Of a stretch of 64,000 nucleotides of DNA, positions 27,248 through 41,580 are shown piece after piece. Below the pieces are notes generated by a model. It saw nothing but the letters and a program-made list of their open reading frames with translations. It was not told the DNA's origin and searched no databases. The first letter of the stretch is position 1. Every line of letters begins with the position of its first letter. Both the position numbers and the translations under genes were made by a program. This DNA comes from Selaginella moellendorffii (lineage: Eukaryota > Streptophyta > Lycopodiopsida > Selaginellales > Selaginellaceae), in NCBI RefSeq assembly GCF_000143415.4, contig NW_003314272.1:1459146-1523145 (forward strand). The letters run 5' to 3'.

Positions 27248-29489
27248 CGTGAACGCGAGCAAGCTGCTAAACCATGCGACGAGCCATAGCTCTCAGTCCT
27301 ATGAACGCAGCAGCTGTATTTATCAAGTTGTCGCAACAACAAGCAAGACAGGGACGCTTATCATAAGGAAATCATCACTCATGCAAACCATGTGACGCGA
27401 TTCAATCAAAAGTGCCAAGAAATTCAGGGAATCCAGCTCAAGAAGGCGGTGTTCTCTGGCAGCATGAACAAACCATCTTTAAAGAAACCAAAGAAAAAAA
27501 TGCCACATGCGCAATTGCTAGAATATCGCCAGGCATTCTCAAATCCAAACCAGATCCTCCCCCAGAAAAAAAAGGGAAAGCAGAGAAAAGAAAGAAAAAA
27601 CACCAAACACAAGGAAAGAATCTCCAGGCATGAATCAGCAAAGAAAACGATGAGCTCAATCACGATCACGGGGGGAAAACGATGGAAATCTCTCAATCTG
27701 ATCCAAGAAGCGTACCTGGATGGAAGACGGAACAATGCTGCTCACTACCCCGGATTGCGCGCGCCTGCATTCCCCGAAACCCTAGCACCGGAAATTCACC
27801 GGAGCCGCATCGCGATGGATGCCGTTGCAACTGTGCGCCCTGGAATCAATCCCGCGCCCGCTCGATGGCGCGCGCAAAATGCCGCGATCCCGGGCGCTGC
27901 TCGCCTTTCTCCGCCGCGCTGAGACGGCCCCCTTGCGTGCGCGCCGCTGCCGCGCCTCATGCAAACCCTAGAAACTGGATCATCAATCGATCCCGTGCCT
28001 TGCAAGCTTCCCTTTCCGCCATAGCCTCTCTCCCTTCACCCGTTTAAAACAGGAAATTTTTTGGCTCGCTGGAAACAAGAAAGAAATTCGCTCCCATTTC
28101 CTCTTTTTTTCTTACTTATAGTAAGTCGCGCTGCGACTGTCGCGGCGACCACTGGTTCCCCTCAAACCCCTGCTTCGAAGTGTGACAAAAGCGCAACAGC
28201 GACACGGTGAAAATTAGCTGGGTGAAAACAAAAGGGGCAAATTTTCTTCTTTTTTTTCCCTCTTTTTCTTTTCCTGAGGCCGGCCGGCAGGGAAGATGAA
28301 ACCAACAAACAACTAAACAACAAAATCAACGGCTACCGACAGCCCACATTTTTCCATTTACTAAATAAAGGTTGATAATCTTTTGATATTTCCAATCCAT
28401 GGAGAGCCCAGGAATAACAACGTTGTGTGCACGTATGTGGCGTGGATTATTAATTCCATCGCTTGCATTCTCATTCTCGTTGTGGCCCCATTGATTCTTC
28501 TATTCATTCGCTCGAGCAACACTCACACAGCTCCTTAAAAAACTGTTGTCAAGGAGACAACACACGGCATTTGGTTAGGTCGCTTCGCTTGCGGAGAAAG
28601 AAAGATTCGCCCAGATTCCGGGAGAGATTCCCCACCAAACCAAAACCGCCAGTGATTGGAATTGGGACAGTCCACCAAAGCTGTGTTTTTACGTTTGTAC
28701 CATCTTCCACCACCTTGGCTGCCCTAAAACTGGCATTCAAGAGGATCATGGGGTGCATGGGTTGGGTGAGCATTAAGAGTTTGGCCTTTATATGCCGAGA
28801 GACCCTCTCGCTTGCTCGCTCGCCCTTTTCTCTGTGGAGCTCTGCCACCGCACCACACCACGCCAGTGCTGGAATACCGAAGACATTTTGATGGCAACAC
28901 CCATCTAACTTACACAAAAGAGAACAATCACTTTTAAACTTTAAAGACAAGGACCTCTAAAATTTCAAGCATATTCGGCTTGGGTATTCATTTGACAAGA
29001 ATTGTAAACAAAGAAACCCAGGTATATCCTAAGGGATCTGATTGGAATCCTGCACACTGATTGCCACTAGCACTCTCCATAGCTCTCTTCTATTTTTTGT
29101 CCCAGATTTCAAGAGCACAGCACCTTAAACACTTGGTAGTAAAAACAGAATTTATATTAATTTTGATTAACTTTATATTTATTTTTTAAAGCAGGAGGTG
29201 ATAGCTGAAGTTTTTTTAATACATGTTAAAGAAAGTTGAAAATACGGAATATACAAATGTATCTATATGTATTTTCTTTCTTAAGAAAAAAATATAAAAG
29301 TAGATAACTTATGTTCTATATATTTATATGAGACATTTTACTTTGAATTATAAACATATAAGTGGAACAATTCCACCCAACTTATACATAATTTTTTCAT
29401 CTAGAAGGAGTTCTGAAAACTGCTACTATAAATTATTCACATTATAAAAGTTGTTAGATATCTTTAAATGTTAAATGTATTAAATTATG
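27248..29489. other. Promoter/leader of the kinesin and AT-rich spacer
   Basis: A minus-strand splice donor (CCAG|GTACGC near 27717) fits a 5' leader exon upstream of it with a leader intron reaching toward the kinesin start. Telo-box-like aaaccctag motifs occur at 27778 and 27964. Beyond about 28050 no coding signal is visible. Open frames in 27390-28050 and 28460-28950 lack domains and run through A-rich or T-rich tracts. From 29090 the sequence becomes very AT-rich and leads into the repeat block. Confidence 0.4.
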
Positions 29490-29820
29490 TGAGGTCCAAA
29501 TATATAGCTACAATGCTATATACTAATATTAGTGTAGTGGGATTTTCATAACCATCAAATTGATTTTAATCTAGACCACTCACACCTATATATAAATTAG
29601 GGTTTTTTGGCTAATGGATATACATATTTTTGTATTTCATTTTTATATTCCATGCACTCATATCGGTGAAGGTGAGAGGCAATTTTGATTATCCTTGAGG
29701 AGTGTTTGGATTTGAGATTCTACTTTAAATTTAGCTTTTACATTGTCTAAATCTCTTTCTTCTTACAGATTTTTCAATTTCTTCTCTTTTACTTTTTTTC
29801 TTTTCATTCATTTTCATGGT
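29490..29820 (+). mobile_element. Gypsy family A copy 2: LTR/5' leader
   Basis: This segment aligns with 50345-50745 at the start of the other family A element. Shared landmarks include atagctacaatg..., the TATA-like string ctatatataaattaggg and ttggatttgagattct. It ends at the gag start codon (ATGGT), where a solo LTR of family B has inserted. The outer LTR edge and primer-binding site are not clear. Confidence 0.7.
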
Positions 29821-29942
29821 TGTAGCGCACGTGGTTTTGACCCTTTATCCTATGGTGATTTACCATAGGATAACACCACTAAGCAGAACCTAAGCCCTTC
29901 ATGTGCCATGTGATAGATGCCACATGTCACATGCCACATGTC

Positions 29943-30104
29943 TATAATGCACCTTATCTCTCTCCCCTTAAGCCAACTAGAAAAGGGGCAATTGCTTGAT
30001 GAGAGAACCTTTAGTGGCTATTTTATCCCCATTTATTCCCCAAGGTTCCAAGGATCTACAGTAACAGTATATCCAAATCTCATCCCATGATCACATGCGC
30101 TACA
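29943..30104 (-). repeat. TRIM 3' LTR
   Basis: 162-bp terminal repeat paired with 30430-30591. It differs at a handful of sites, mostly transitions (including its terminal bases), so the insertion is not very recent. Confidence 0.92.
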
Positions 30105-30429
30105 CTCACCCCCCCTTCAGAGATGTCAATGTCCTCATTGACTATTGACTAAAAACCCCTACTGAGCCAAGGGGAACCAGCACCTCCATTTCCGCACTCA
30201 ATCTACCAATCCTTCCATTATGTAGACCAGCTATTCCATGTGCAGTCCCACGGTGGATACCTTCATCCATGGATACTCCACACAAGAGGAAGGACATACG
30301 CATGGATGCTCAATACGTACAATTTCAAATTTAGGGGTAGAAATATACCTTGCTCAAGGGTATATTATACTTTTTAAGTAGCCACTAATCAATGGGAATC
30401 GAACCCGTGCCATTTGCTCTGATACCAAT

Positions 30430-30591
30430 TGTAACGCACCTTATCTCTCTCCCCTTAAGCCAACTGGAAAAGGAGCAATTGCTTGATGAGAGAGCCCTTA
30501 GTGGCTATTTTATCCCCATTTATTCCCCAAGGTTCCAAGGATCCACGGTGACAGTATATCCAAATCTCATCCCATGATCACATGCGCTACA
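30430..30591 (-). repeat. TRIM 5' LTR
   Basis: 162-bp terminal repeat with TG...CA ends, paired with 29943-30104. It is followed on the minus strand by the primer-binding site at about 30416-30429. Confidence 0.92.
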
Positions 30592-31576
30592 ATGTCCAAA
30601 GGAATGTGGTGTGGAACCCGAAGTTTAAAGCCTTAGGCCACTGAACGAAGAAACGGTGCCAAACCCCCAAGTATGGAGCCAAAGAGTGATGGAACCGGAC
30701 CACAAAGCAACTCTTGAGCATACAGCCCAAGGAGCAAAAGGATACGAGCCCGAAGCGACTTGGAATAGTCCTAGAACAATTAGCATCCCAATGCCAGGAC
30801 CAGCATGCAAAATGGAGCAAAACGGAGTCTGGCACTATTTTGGCATATCAGTGGCCTAACGTGAGGGTATAGGTACTCCACTAACTAGCATAGAATGGTA
30901 CTTAGGCTTAGACCCAAGCTAGACGCAAAACAGGGACAGACACACAAGCGGGAACTAAACCATGGAACCCCCCCCCCCCCCCTCCCCCCTCCCCCTCTCA
31001 AGGAACACATGCTTTAGGCTTTCACCCCAAGCCTCCTTTAGTATCAGGAGTTAGTCTCTGGGACAAGCTTGAAACTTACTAAATATGGAATAATACTAGA
31101 TTGCGAATTTGGACATGGGACGAACATCATTGTGTTCAAAACAATCTCTATATTCCGTAGATATGCTAAATGAGAAAATCTAGACACTTTCCATAAATAG
31201 CATTTGGGACCGAAATGAGACTAACACAAAAGGCATGATAACGAGGGCATTTGATAGACACGGTAAGCTATCATTCAACAATATTGAGGGATTAGTCTCA
31301 ATATATGAGGGTTCTTATCAAGCTAGTGCAAAACAGAACAAAAGAGAACTAAAAAGCTGGGCTAAGTATGATTGGCTAAATAGACACTTAGGAATTCTGT
31401 CCTTATGCTCATCCAGCCAAGTATAGATGCAAAGTCCAGTTTACTAACACTTGAACAAGATGGACTAATAAAAGGTCCAGCAATACCGACCTCCTACCAT
31501 CGTGGCAGTAAGGAAAGAGTGTCTGTAAGGACTAGCCGACAGGTAACTTTCAATACCTGAAGTCACATTCGCGACA

Positions 31577-32960
31577 ATGGCAAAACAGTAGCCTCCTCTT
31601 CCTTTGACTCTAAAGCAGCAATTGGTGCAATTGCTCGATATTATATAGTTGCAGTTGTATAATTATACTTAATTGATAGCAATATTCACAACATGGGGTA
31701 CAACTCCTCTTGCTCTTGATGCCAATCCTCGAGTTTGGTTGGAATTCTTTTGTGAAAATCCTAAAGATGATATATACCATTAGTTCAATCACTTTATAAT
31801 GATTGCCACATATCATTTTTGGGATGATACTTGGTGTTTGCGTGAGTTTCCCACGTCTCCAAAGGATGATCTTGTAGTGGTACAATAGTTTGAGTGTAGC
31901 CATATATGAGGATTCTCTAGATGTCTTCAAATATGCATTTGGATATACTAACAATTGTGATGATGCTTTCTAATAATTGCATTGTCTTTGTCAAAGTTCA
32001 TTTGAGTTAGTGATTGCAATTTGGTATTCATTTCCAAAGCCTCTTGCTTCATACAAAAAGAAATATATTGAAGCAAATTTAGTTGGAAATATTCTGGCTA
32101 GCACTCCATCAAGATTTTGTAGGACTTGTATATGCATTTGCTTTAACCACTTTTGATGATGATTTTTTCTTGATATAACATTATAAAACATCACCTCTTC
32201 CACTTTGTTACATGTCCTTTAACTCCACTTTTTATAGAAGATGGTCATGTTCTAATTGAGGTTGATGTTACTACTACCCAAGTTCAAAGATAAGGGTGAG
32301 AATATAGTTATGGCCGTGATATTTGCTACTTGACATGTAATGAAGTTGGTCACACTTATTGGCATTGTCGATATTTTTTGAATTGGCAACCTCCATTTCT
32401 TATGTGGAGACCTTGGCATCAACAACATCCAATTGGTGCTGTTGCACTGGAAGGTTTAAACACTAAAATGCTTCTAGTAAATGAGGAATTGCACAAGTAG
32501 TGGAGGGTTCTTGAGCAAATAAGTTAGTAACTTTTTCATCTTTCTTTCAAAAGTATCATCAAGGGGTTCACTCGGTTTTAGTTTATTCAATTTTTACTTT
32601 CCAAGTTTATTTTTATAATAAGAAGTTTCTTGTTATTTTTTCTGTGTTGGTTGATACAAACTTGAGTTTATCTTTTATTGTTTGGCCTATTCTCACACAT
32701 TGCTATTTACATTTACATCATACAGCAAAGCCAATTTTCATTCTTTATGGCAATGGCCGTACATACATATGTGTAAATGTAATTGTGCATGTGGGAAATC
32801 TTAAGCTTGAGTTGCATAGGTGGTGCTAAGTCAAGCTTTTAACTTTATCCTTGGTATGGATTGGTTGCAACACAATTATACTAAGTATGACTTTAAAGTT
32901 TCTCCCCCTTGTTTCGTACTTTATTATATTTCTTCCACTTATAAACTTGCAGTCTGACTT
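31577..32960 (+). pseudogene. Gypsy family A copy 2: gag and protease remnant
   Basis: Continues the family A element after the solo LTR. Homology to 50746-51760 is clear (for example cctttgactctaaagcagc, gatgccaatcctcgagtttgg). The zinc-knuckle region is at about 32320-32390 and the retroviral-type protease end, equivalent to NLILGMDWLQ, is at about 32830-32880. The frame is destroyed by many stops and indels. Reverse transcriptase does not follow in this orientation. Confidence 0.8.
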
Positions 32961-33129
32961 GCTACAACACCCAATACAGTCCTTTCCACTAAGCAAAGAG
33001 CCCCTTAGACAAAACCACATACTATAATATTGGGAAAAATAGACTAACACTAAGTTATTTATTTTGTACTCTATAGGTGAACGATCATAGGAGTTGTAAT
33101 GTTATTGTTGTCTCATTTATATATAGCCC

Positions 33130-34850
33130 AGGTGTTCAATAAACTTTGCTAGGACAAATGGAAAAATGGACTAATCCACAACCTAGCATTGGTAGCTCGT
33201 GGTAATCACGAAGGTAAACTCAACTCCATTAGTAATATTAAATCATGATTATATAAAAATTTATATGGTGAAGCACTAATAAAACTTTACACCCCTATGA
33301 CATATGTATACTAAAGATACCCTAAATAACCATCCCAATCCGAATACTGAAAGTTCACGTATTTCACAATCATCCATTTGAAAGTCCAAACAAGCCATTT
33401 TACCAAACCATTTGACTGTGGATGATATGCATTTATGAAAGTGTAGCATATCCCTTATTATCTGAAAGAATCTACTAAAAACAAGAATGTTGAAACACCA
33501 CTTGATTAAAGAGGAAGTATCCAATAACAGTTGCAGACACGTTAACAATAGCATTGACTTCCACTGAGCGAATCAAATAATCAGAAGTAATAATGACATA
33601 CTTATTGCCTACAATTAATTATGGAAAAGGCTCATCAAATCAAACACCACCAACTTAAACAAACGGGAAATTGTAATTAACTCTAACCATCCTTTTATAT
33701 CACAAAGGGGAGTATTACAAGCTTAGCACCAAACACAACTACATATATACGGAATAATATCACGTTGTATCTTTGGCTAATAGAAATACTTGTGTAACTT
33801 TAGTCACACCATAATGTTCTATATATCCGTCTGAAATAAAAGAATCATAGTAGGCATGAAAAAAGTGTCGAATAAAAATCAAAAACACCACCAACCATGA
33901 ATGATTATCAAGATCCATCCCCACAAAATAAAGAAAACCATCCTCAAGGCTATATTGAGAATGTAAATGCCAAAATGGCAAGTTATTAGTAAGTGATATA
34001 AAATTCTCAAATATATCACAAAGCCTTTGAATCTATGGCTGAATCTTTTAAGCTTCATAAACTTCTTCAAGAGAAGGTAAATCTTGTTCTACACCTTGTG
34101 GACATTGAATATCAAGTACAACAACTGTTAATAGCATAAAATTTTTGTGTAAAAATCCACAAATATTAAAATAACAAGTGTATTAGAAACATGAGAAGAA
34201 AAAGAAGAAGGAAAAGGAGCTTGAAAAAGGGCATTAGCATCAACTATAGAATTCTCTAGGTGATGAACAACATCAAAATCATATATTTTAAAATTCAAAA
34301 CTTATTGAGCAGTATAACCAACCAAATTCTTTTGCTTTAATAATGAAATAACTACAACATAATTACCTTTTAATAATATCTGATAATTATGTAGATATAC
34401 ATGGAGTTTCTTGAAACCCCAAACTGTTGTTAAACACTCTTTCGTTATGGAGTATTTCACTTTTGCTAATTGTAATGTATGGCTTATATATGCAATAAGA
34501 TAGCGTTAATTAAGCATACTTGAACTCTTTTGCATCAACACAGCTCCAAAACCGATATTAGAAACACCCACACACAAAATTAAAAGGTTAAGTATAATTA
34601 GTATACACCAAAACTGAAGGAGTTGTTAATAGCTCTTTAAAATCCATAAATGCCTGCTCACAGTCTATAAGTTTTATAAAAGATAATATTGACAACTTCA
34701 ACAACACTTGCAAAGATGCAGTACAATTAAAAAGATGATCAACAAAATGATCAAAATACTGCACTTTGTCTAAAAAGCACTACACATCATTTACACATTT
34801 CACAATAGAGAACTTTAAAATAATCACAAGTTTGTCAAGATTAAATTGGA
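33130..34850 (-). pseudogene. Gypsy family A pol half (RT end, RNase H, integrase), inverted
   Basis: On the minus strand this runs from the end of reverse transcriptase (near 34846, CTTGACAAACTTGTG) through RNase H to the integrase C-terminus (near 33165). It is collinear with 52680-52738 joined to 59964-61620 of the other family A element. A translated block at 33760-33981 reads HLHSQYSLEDGFLYFVGMD, matching the integrase zinc-domain region of that copy. Here the site that holds the family B insertion in the other copy is uninterrupted. The frame is broken throughout. Confidence 0.8.
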
Positions 34851-35258
34851 CCCAAACAATTATTTCAACTTTAAACCAACTTTAAACTAAAAAAACTAAA
34901 CAAATGATAAATATTATATTTTTAAAATTAATTTATATTCCATTTGTATCTAAAATCTCAATTTTTGCTACTTGGGAATACATTATAATTTCTTTTTTTA
35001 CAACTCTTTGCCATTTGACAAATTAATTCATTGAAAACTTTATTACTAGTGTTGATGTGTGTCATGAATTCAAAAAGCTATTAAGAATTGTATTAAAGTG
35101 ATTAATTATTTGTTTGAAATTAATTCAAAACCTTAATACCAAAATTAACCTAATTTAATGGTAAATTTTTAGTTACCAATTAAATTAAAATATTAAATTA
35201 GAGTTTTGTGAATACTTTACCATTAAATAAAACTAATTAATGGTAAATGGGTTAGAGG
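34851..35258. other. Very AT-rich spacer
   Basis: Low-complexity AT-rich sequence dominated by taatt/aatta strings between the inverted gypsy piece and the PPR gene. Nothing recognisable is in it. GC content rises abruptly at about 35390, where the PPR coding sequence begins. Confidence 0.5.
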
Positions 35259-35384
35259 GTGGATTGCCTGGCTCGAACATCAAATTCACACCATTCCAAG
35301 CTCACTAATCTCCCTGTTTACGCTGAGCCAGGTGATGGAGGCCTGCTATCCTGCATAGAAACTCTGAAATACTTCAAGAGTTTT

Positions 35385-37667
35385 TTATCCCGCGGCAGCG
35401 GCGGCAGCGGCTCCCTCCATCTCCGCGATCCGGTATGCCGACCGCGCGGCCCGCTTGTCATCCCCGTGCGCGCGGCACGACGCCAGCAGCGCGCTCCACT
35501 GCTCGGCCTCCGCCTCGAACGGCATCGTCCTCACGAGCTCCTCCGCCTCGCCCAGCTTCCCCTCCCGCCCCAGCAGCTCGATCACGCACGCGTAGTGCTC
35601 CACCCAAGGCGCGATCCCGAAATCCGCCACCATGCGCACGAATTGCTCCCACCACTCCTCCCCCACCGGCGCCGGGGCGATCCGGCAGTAGCAGCACAGC
35701 ACCGCCACGAACGTCACACCGTCGGGCGCCACGCCCTCCTGTGGCATCTGCGGGAAGAGCTCCAGCGCCTCGCGGCAATGCCCGAGCTGGGCATACGCGC
35801 CCAGGAGGATGTTCCACGACACGCAGTCCCGGCAGGCGATCCGATCGAACTCCCACTTCGCGTACATGAGCTGCCCACTCCGCGCATACATCCCCACCAG
35901 CGAGTTCTGGACGAGGAGATTGGATCGGAGCTCCGTCCTCGAGATCTCCTCGTCCAGCGCCTTGCCGGTGGTGGCATCCCCCGCGATCGAGCACGCCCAC
36001 AGCACGATCGCGTACGTCTCGGGGCTCGGCTCCACGCTCATCTCCCGGAAGAGCTCGATCGCGCGCGCCGCCTCGCCGCCCGCGACGTAGGCGTGGATCA
36101 TCGCGGTCCAGCACGCGGCGTCGCGCTGCCGGATCCTGTCAAACACCCCTCTCGCCTCCCGGATCGCGCCGCACCGCGCGTAGAAGCTCACGATCGCGGC
36201 CTGGAGCTCCAGATCGCTGTCGGTCTGATCCAGCAGCAGCCGGATCCGGTGGCCGCGATCCAGGTCCCCGAGATCCGCGTACACGAGCAGCATCGCGAGG
36301 TAAGTCTGCTTGTCCGGGCTTAGATCCAGCTTCTCGTAGAGCTCCAGCGCCTCGCGCGGATGCCCAGTCCGGGCATACACCGAGATCATCGAGTTCCACG
36401 CGACGAGATCTCTCTGGGGGAGCTGATCGAAGAGCTTCCTCGCGTCGTCCACGATCCCACACCGCGCGTACATCTCCATGAGCGCGGCGGCCACGCCCGG
36501 GTAGCCGAGCTCCCTCTCGTTGAGCCCGCGATGGATCTCCCGGCCCTCCTCGAGGAGATCCAGCTCGCCGCAAGCGCGAACCAGGAGGACGATCGTGGCG
36601 GCGCTAAGATCCACCCGGTGAACCCCGTGCTGGATCCTCTTGTAGAGCTTGAGCCCTTCCTCCGGCTCGCCACCCTCGATGTAGCCGGCGATCAAGACGC
36701 TCCAGCTCGCGGAGTTCCTCGCGGGCATGGCAGTGAAGAGCTGCGATGCCATGGGCAGATCGCCGCAGCGCGCGTACATCTCCAGGATGGAATTCTCCAG
36801 CGCGAGCTCGGGCTTGATCTCCGAGTCGAGGATCCACTTGTGGATGGCGCGCCCGTCCTCGAGCGACTGGATCATCCCGGCGGCGTGGAGCGCGGTGGAG
36901 AGCACGAAGTCGTCCGGCTCCAGCGTCTCCACCATGCGGTGGAAGAGATCCAGCGCCTTGCGGTAGTCGCCGTGATCGCTGTAGGCGGAGATCATCACGG
37001 CGTAGGATCGCGTGTTCTTGTAGGCGATGGAGGTGAACACCCTGACGGCGTCCTCGATCTCGCGGCACGCGCCATACATCTGGACGAGGAGATTGGAGAA
37101 ATTTCGATCCTGGGAGAGGCCATTCTTGATGATGTGAGCGTGGACCTTGCGCCCCTGCTCGATCGCCCTGCCCGCGATGCACTTCTCCAGGAAATGCTGG
37201 TAGAGGAAGGGCGCCCGGGTGTCGATCCGGCGCTCGTCCACCGCCGCGAGGACGGCATCCACGGCGCCCATGTCCGCGAAGCGCTCCGCGCTGGGGAGGA
37301 TCCCCCAGGCGCTCTTCCACCAGCAGGGCTCCTGCTTGGGCGGGGGCTTGTAGCGCGCCGAGAATTTCACCCCCTCGGCGTCGAAAATCTCCCGGAAATC
37401 GTCCCCGTCCTCGCCGAATCGCGCCTCCCGCTGCCTGGCGCGGATCGCCCGCCGCTCTTGTGCGCTCCCGGCTTCCATCTCCTCTGCCCGCGCCTCGGCA
37501 TTCTCCTCCGCGCTCCTCTTCTTGCGTAATTGCCTCTCCGCGCGCTTCACCGATCGCTCCTCTCGCTGCAATTGCCGATCAAAGTACTTGTAGAGCTGGA
37601 CCTTCTGCTCCTTGGTCGTAAGTCGATCTTGCCGCTTTGCCAGGCAAGCCCAGCTAAATCTTACCAT
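35385..37667 (-). CDS. PPR protein, PLS class with E motifs
   Basis: An intronless frame of 760 residues from ATG 37667 in GC-rich sequence. Residues 1-90 are highly charged and probably coiled (QREERSVKRAERQLRKKR). About 14-16 PLS-type PPR motifs follow from residue 150 (for example LLVQMYGACREIEDAVRVFT). The end has E-type motifs (SALLASCRAHGDDKRAARSA) and a poly-Ala tail, without a DYW domain. Such proteins bind organelle RNA and may recruit a DYW partner in trans for editing (family knowledge). The charged N-terminal extension is unusual for the class. The gene is divergent from the next PPR gene, with 83 nt between their start codons. Confidence 0.92.
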   Translation of the reverse strand: MVRFSWACLAKRQDRLTTKEQKVQLYKYFDRQLQREERSVKRAERQLRKKRSAEENAEARAEEMEAGSAQERRAIRARQREARFGEDGDDFREIFDAEGVKFSARYKPPPKQEPCWWKSAWGILPSAERFADMGAVDAVLAAVDERRIDTRAPFLYQHFLEKCIAGRAIEQGRKVHAHIIKNGLSQDRNFSNLLVQMYGACREIEDAVRVFTSIAYKNTRSYAVMISAYSDHGDYRKALDLFHRMVETLEPDDFVLSTALHAAGMIQSLEDGRAIHKWILDSEIKPELALENSILEMYARCGDLPMASQLFTAMPARNSASWSVLIAGYIEGGEPEEGLKLYKRIQHGVHRVDLSAATIVLLVRACGELDLLEEGREIHRGLNERELGYPGVAAALMEMYARCGIVDDARKLFDQLPQRDLVAWNSMISVYARTGHPREALELYEKLDLSPDKQTYLAMLLVYADLGDLDRGHRIRLLLDQTDSDLELQAAIVSFYARCGAIREARGVFDRIRQRDAACWTAMIHAYVAGGEAARAIELFREMSVEPSPETYAIVLWACSIAGDATTGKALDEEISRTELRSNLLVQNSLVGMYARSGQLMYAKWEFDRIACRDCVSWNILLGAYAQLGHCREALELFPQMPQEGVAPDGVTFVAVLCCYCRIAPAPVGEEWWEQFVRMVADFGIAPWVEHYACVIELLGREGKLGEAEELVRTMPFEAEAEQWSALLASCRAHGDDKRAARSAYRIAEMEGAAAAAAAG

Positions 37668-37750
37668 GGACTAAAACCCTAGCCTAGAGCAGCATTTTAG
37701 GGTTCTTCGCAAAAGAGAGGGAAACTTTTAGGGTTTTTCGCGAGCGATGA
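37668..37750. promoter_or_regulatory. 83-bp spacer between divergent PPR genes with telo-boxes
   Basis: Only 83 nt separate ATG 37667 (minus) from ATG 37751 (plus). The spacer holds telo-box-like motifs in both orientations: aaaaccctag near 37673, ttagggttc near 37697 and ttagggttttt near 37728. It must contain both transcription starts or be part of two overlapping leaders. No clear TATA box is present. Confidence 0.6.
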
Positions 37751-41459
<3,709 letters not shown>

Positions 41460-41580
41460 GAGGTTCATATTTTTCCTGTTCATCACTTACTGTTTTCGTG
41501 ATTCTACTCGTTCCAGACAACGAAGTAGACAAGCTCCAACCATGGATAACAGGCTTGAATCTAATGATCTACGATGGTTG

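Larger units (their letters stand above)
29943..30591 (-). mobile_element. Complete TRIM (miniature LTR retrotransposon)
   Basis: A 649-bp element in minus orientation. Its two 162-bp LTRs (30430-30591 as 5' LTR and 29943-30104 as 3' LTR) begin TGTAGCGCATG and are about 95% alike by eye. Directly after the 5' LTR the minus strand reads ATTGGTATCAGAGC, a primer-binding site for initiator methionine tRNA. Directly before the 3' LTR it reads GAAGGGGGGGTGAG, a polypurine tract. Perfect 5-bp target duplications ATGTC flank it (29938-29942 and 30592-30596). The 325-bp interior has no coding capacity, so it must rely on another element's proteins. Confidence 0.93.
29821..31576 (-). mobile_element. 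Solo LTR of family B, interrupted by a TRIM
   Basis: On the minus strand it starts TGTCGCGAATGTGACTTC at 31576 and ends GTGCGCTACA at 29821. It is collinear with both LTRs of the complete family B element at 52739-54060 and 58841-59963. The flanks ATGGT (29816-29820) and ATGGC (31577-31581) are a near-perfect 5-bp target duplication. Without the nested TRIM and its duplication the LTR is about 1100 bp. No internal domain remains, so it formed by LTR-LTR recombination. It split the gag start codon region of family A copy 2. Confidence 0.88.

Noticed and set aside
27392-27922. 176-codon plus-strand open frame upstream of the kinesin
   Set aside because: Runs through A-rich leader/promoter sequence, lacks domains and overlaps likely kinesin 5' leader on the other strand.
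28549-28950. 133-codon minus-strand open frame
   Set aside because: No domain or splice context, and it starts and ends in low-complexity AT-rich sequence.
30960-30992. C run as a sequencing artefact
   Set aside because: The same tract occurs at the homologous place in the other family B LTRs, so it is real, though its exact length is uncertain.
36360-37529. 389-codon open frame antisense to a PPR gene
   Set aside because: It mirrors GC-rich PPR coding sequence, has no domain, and the sense frame is unmistakable.
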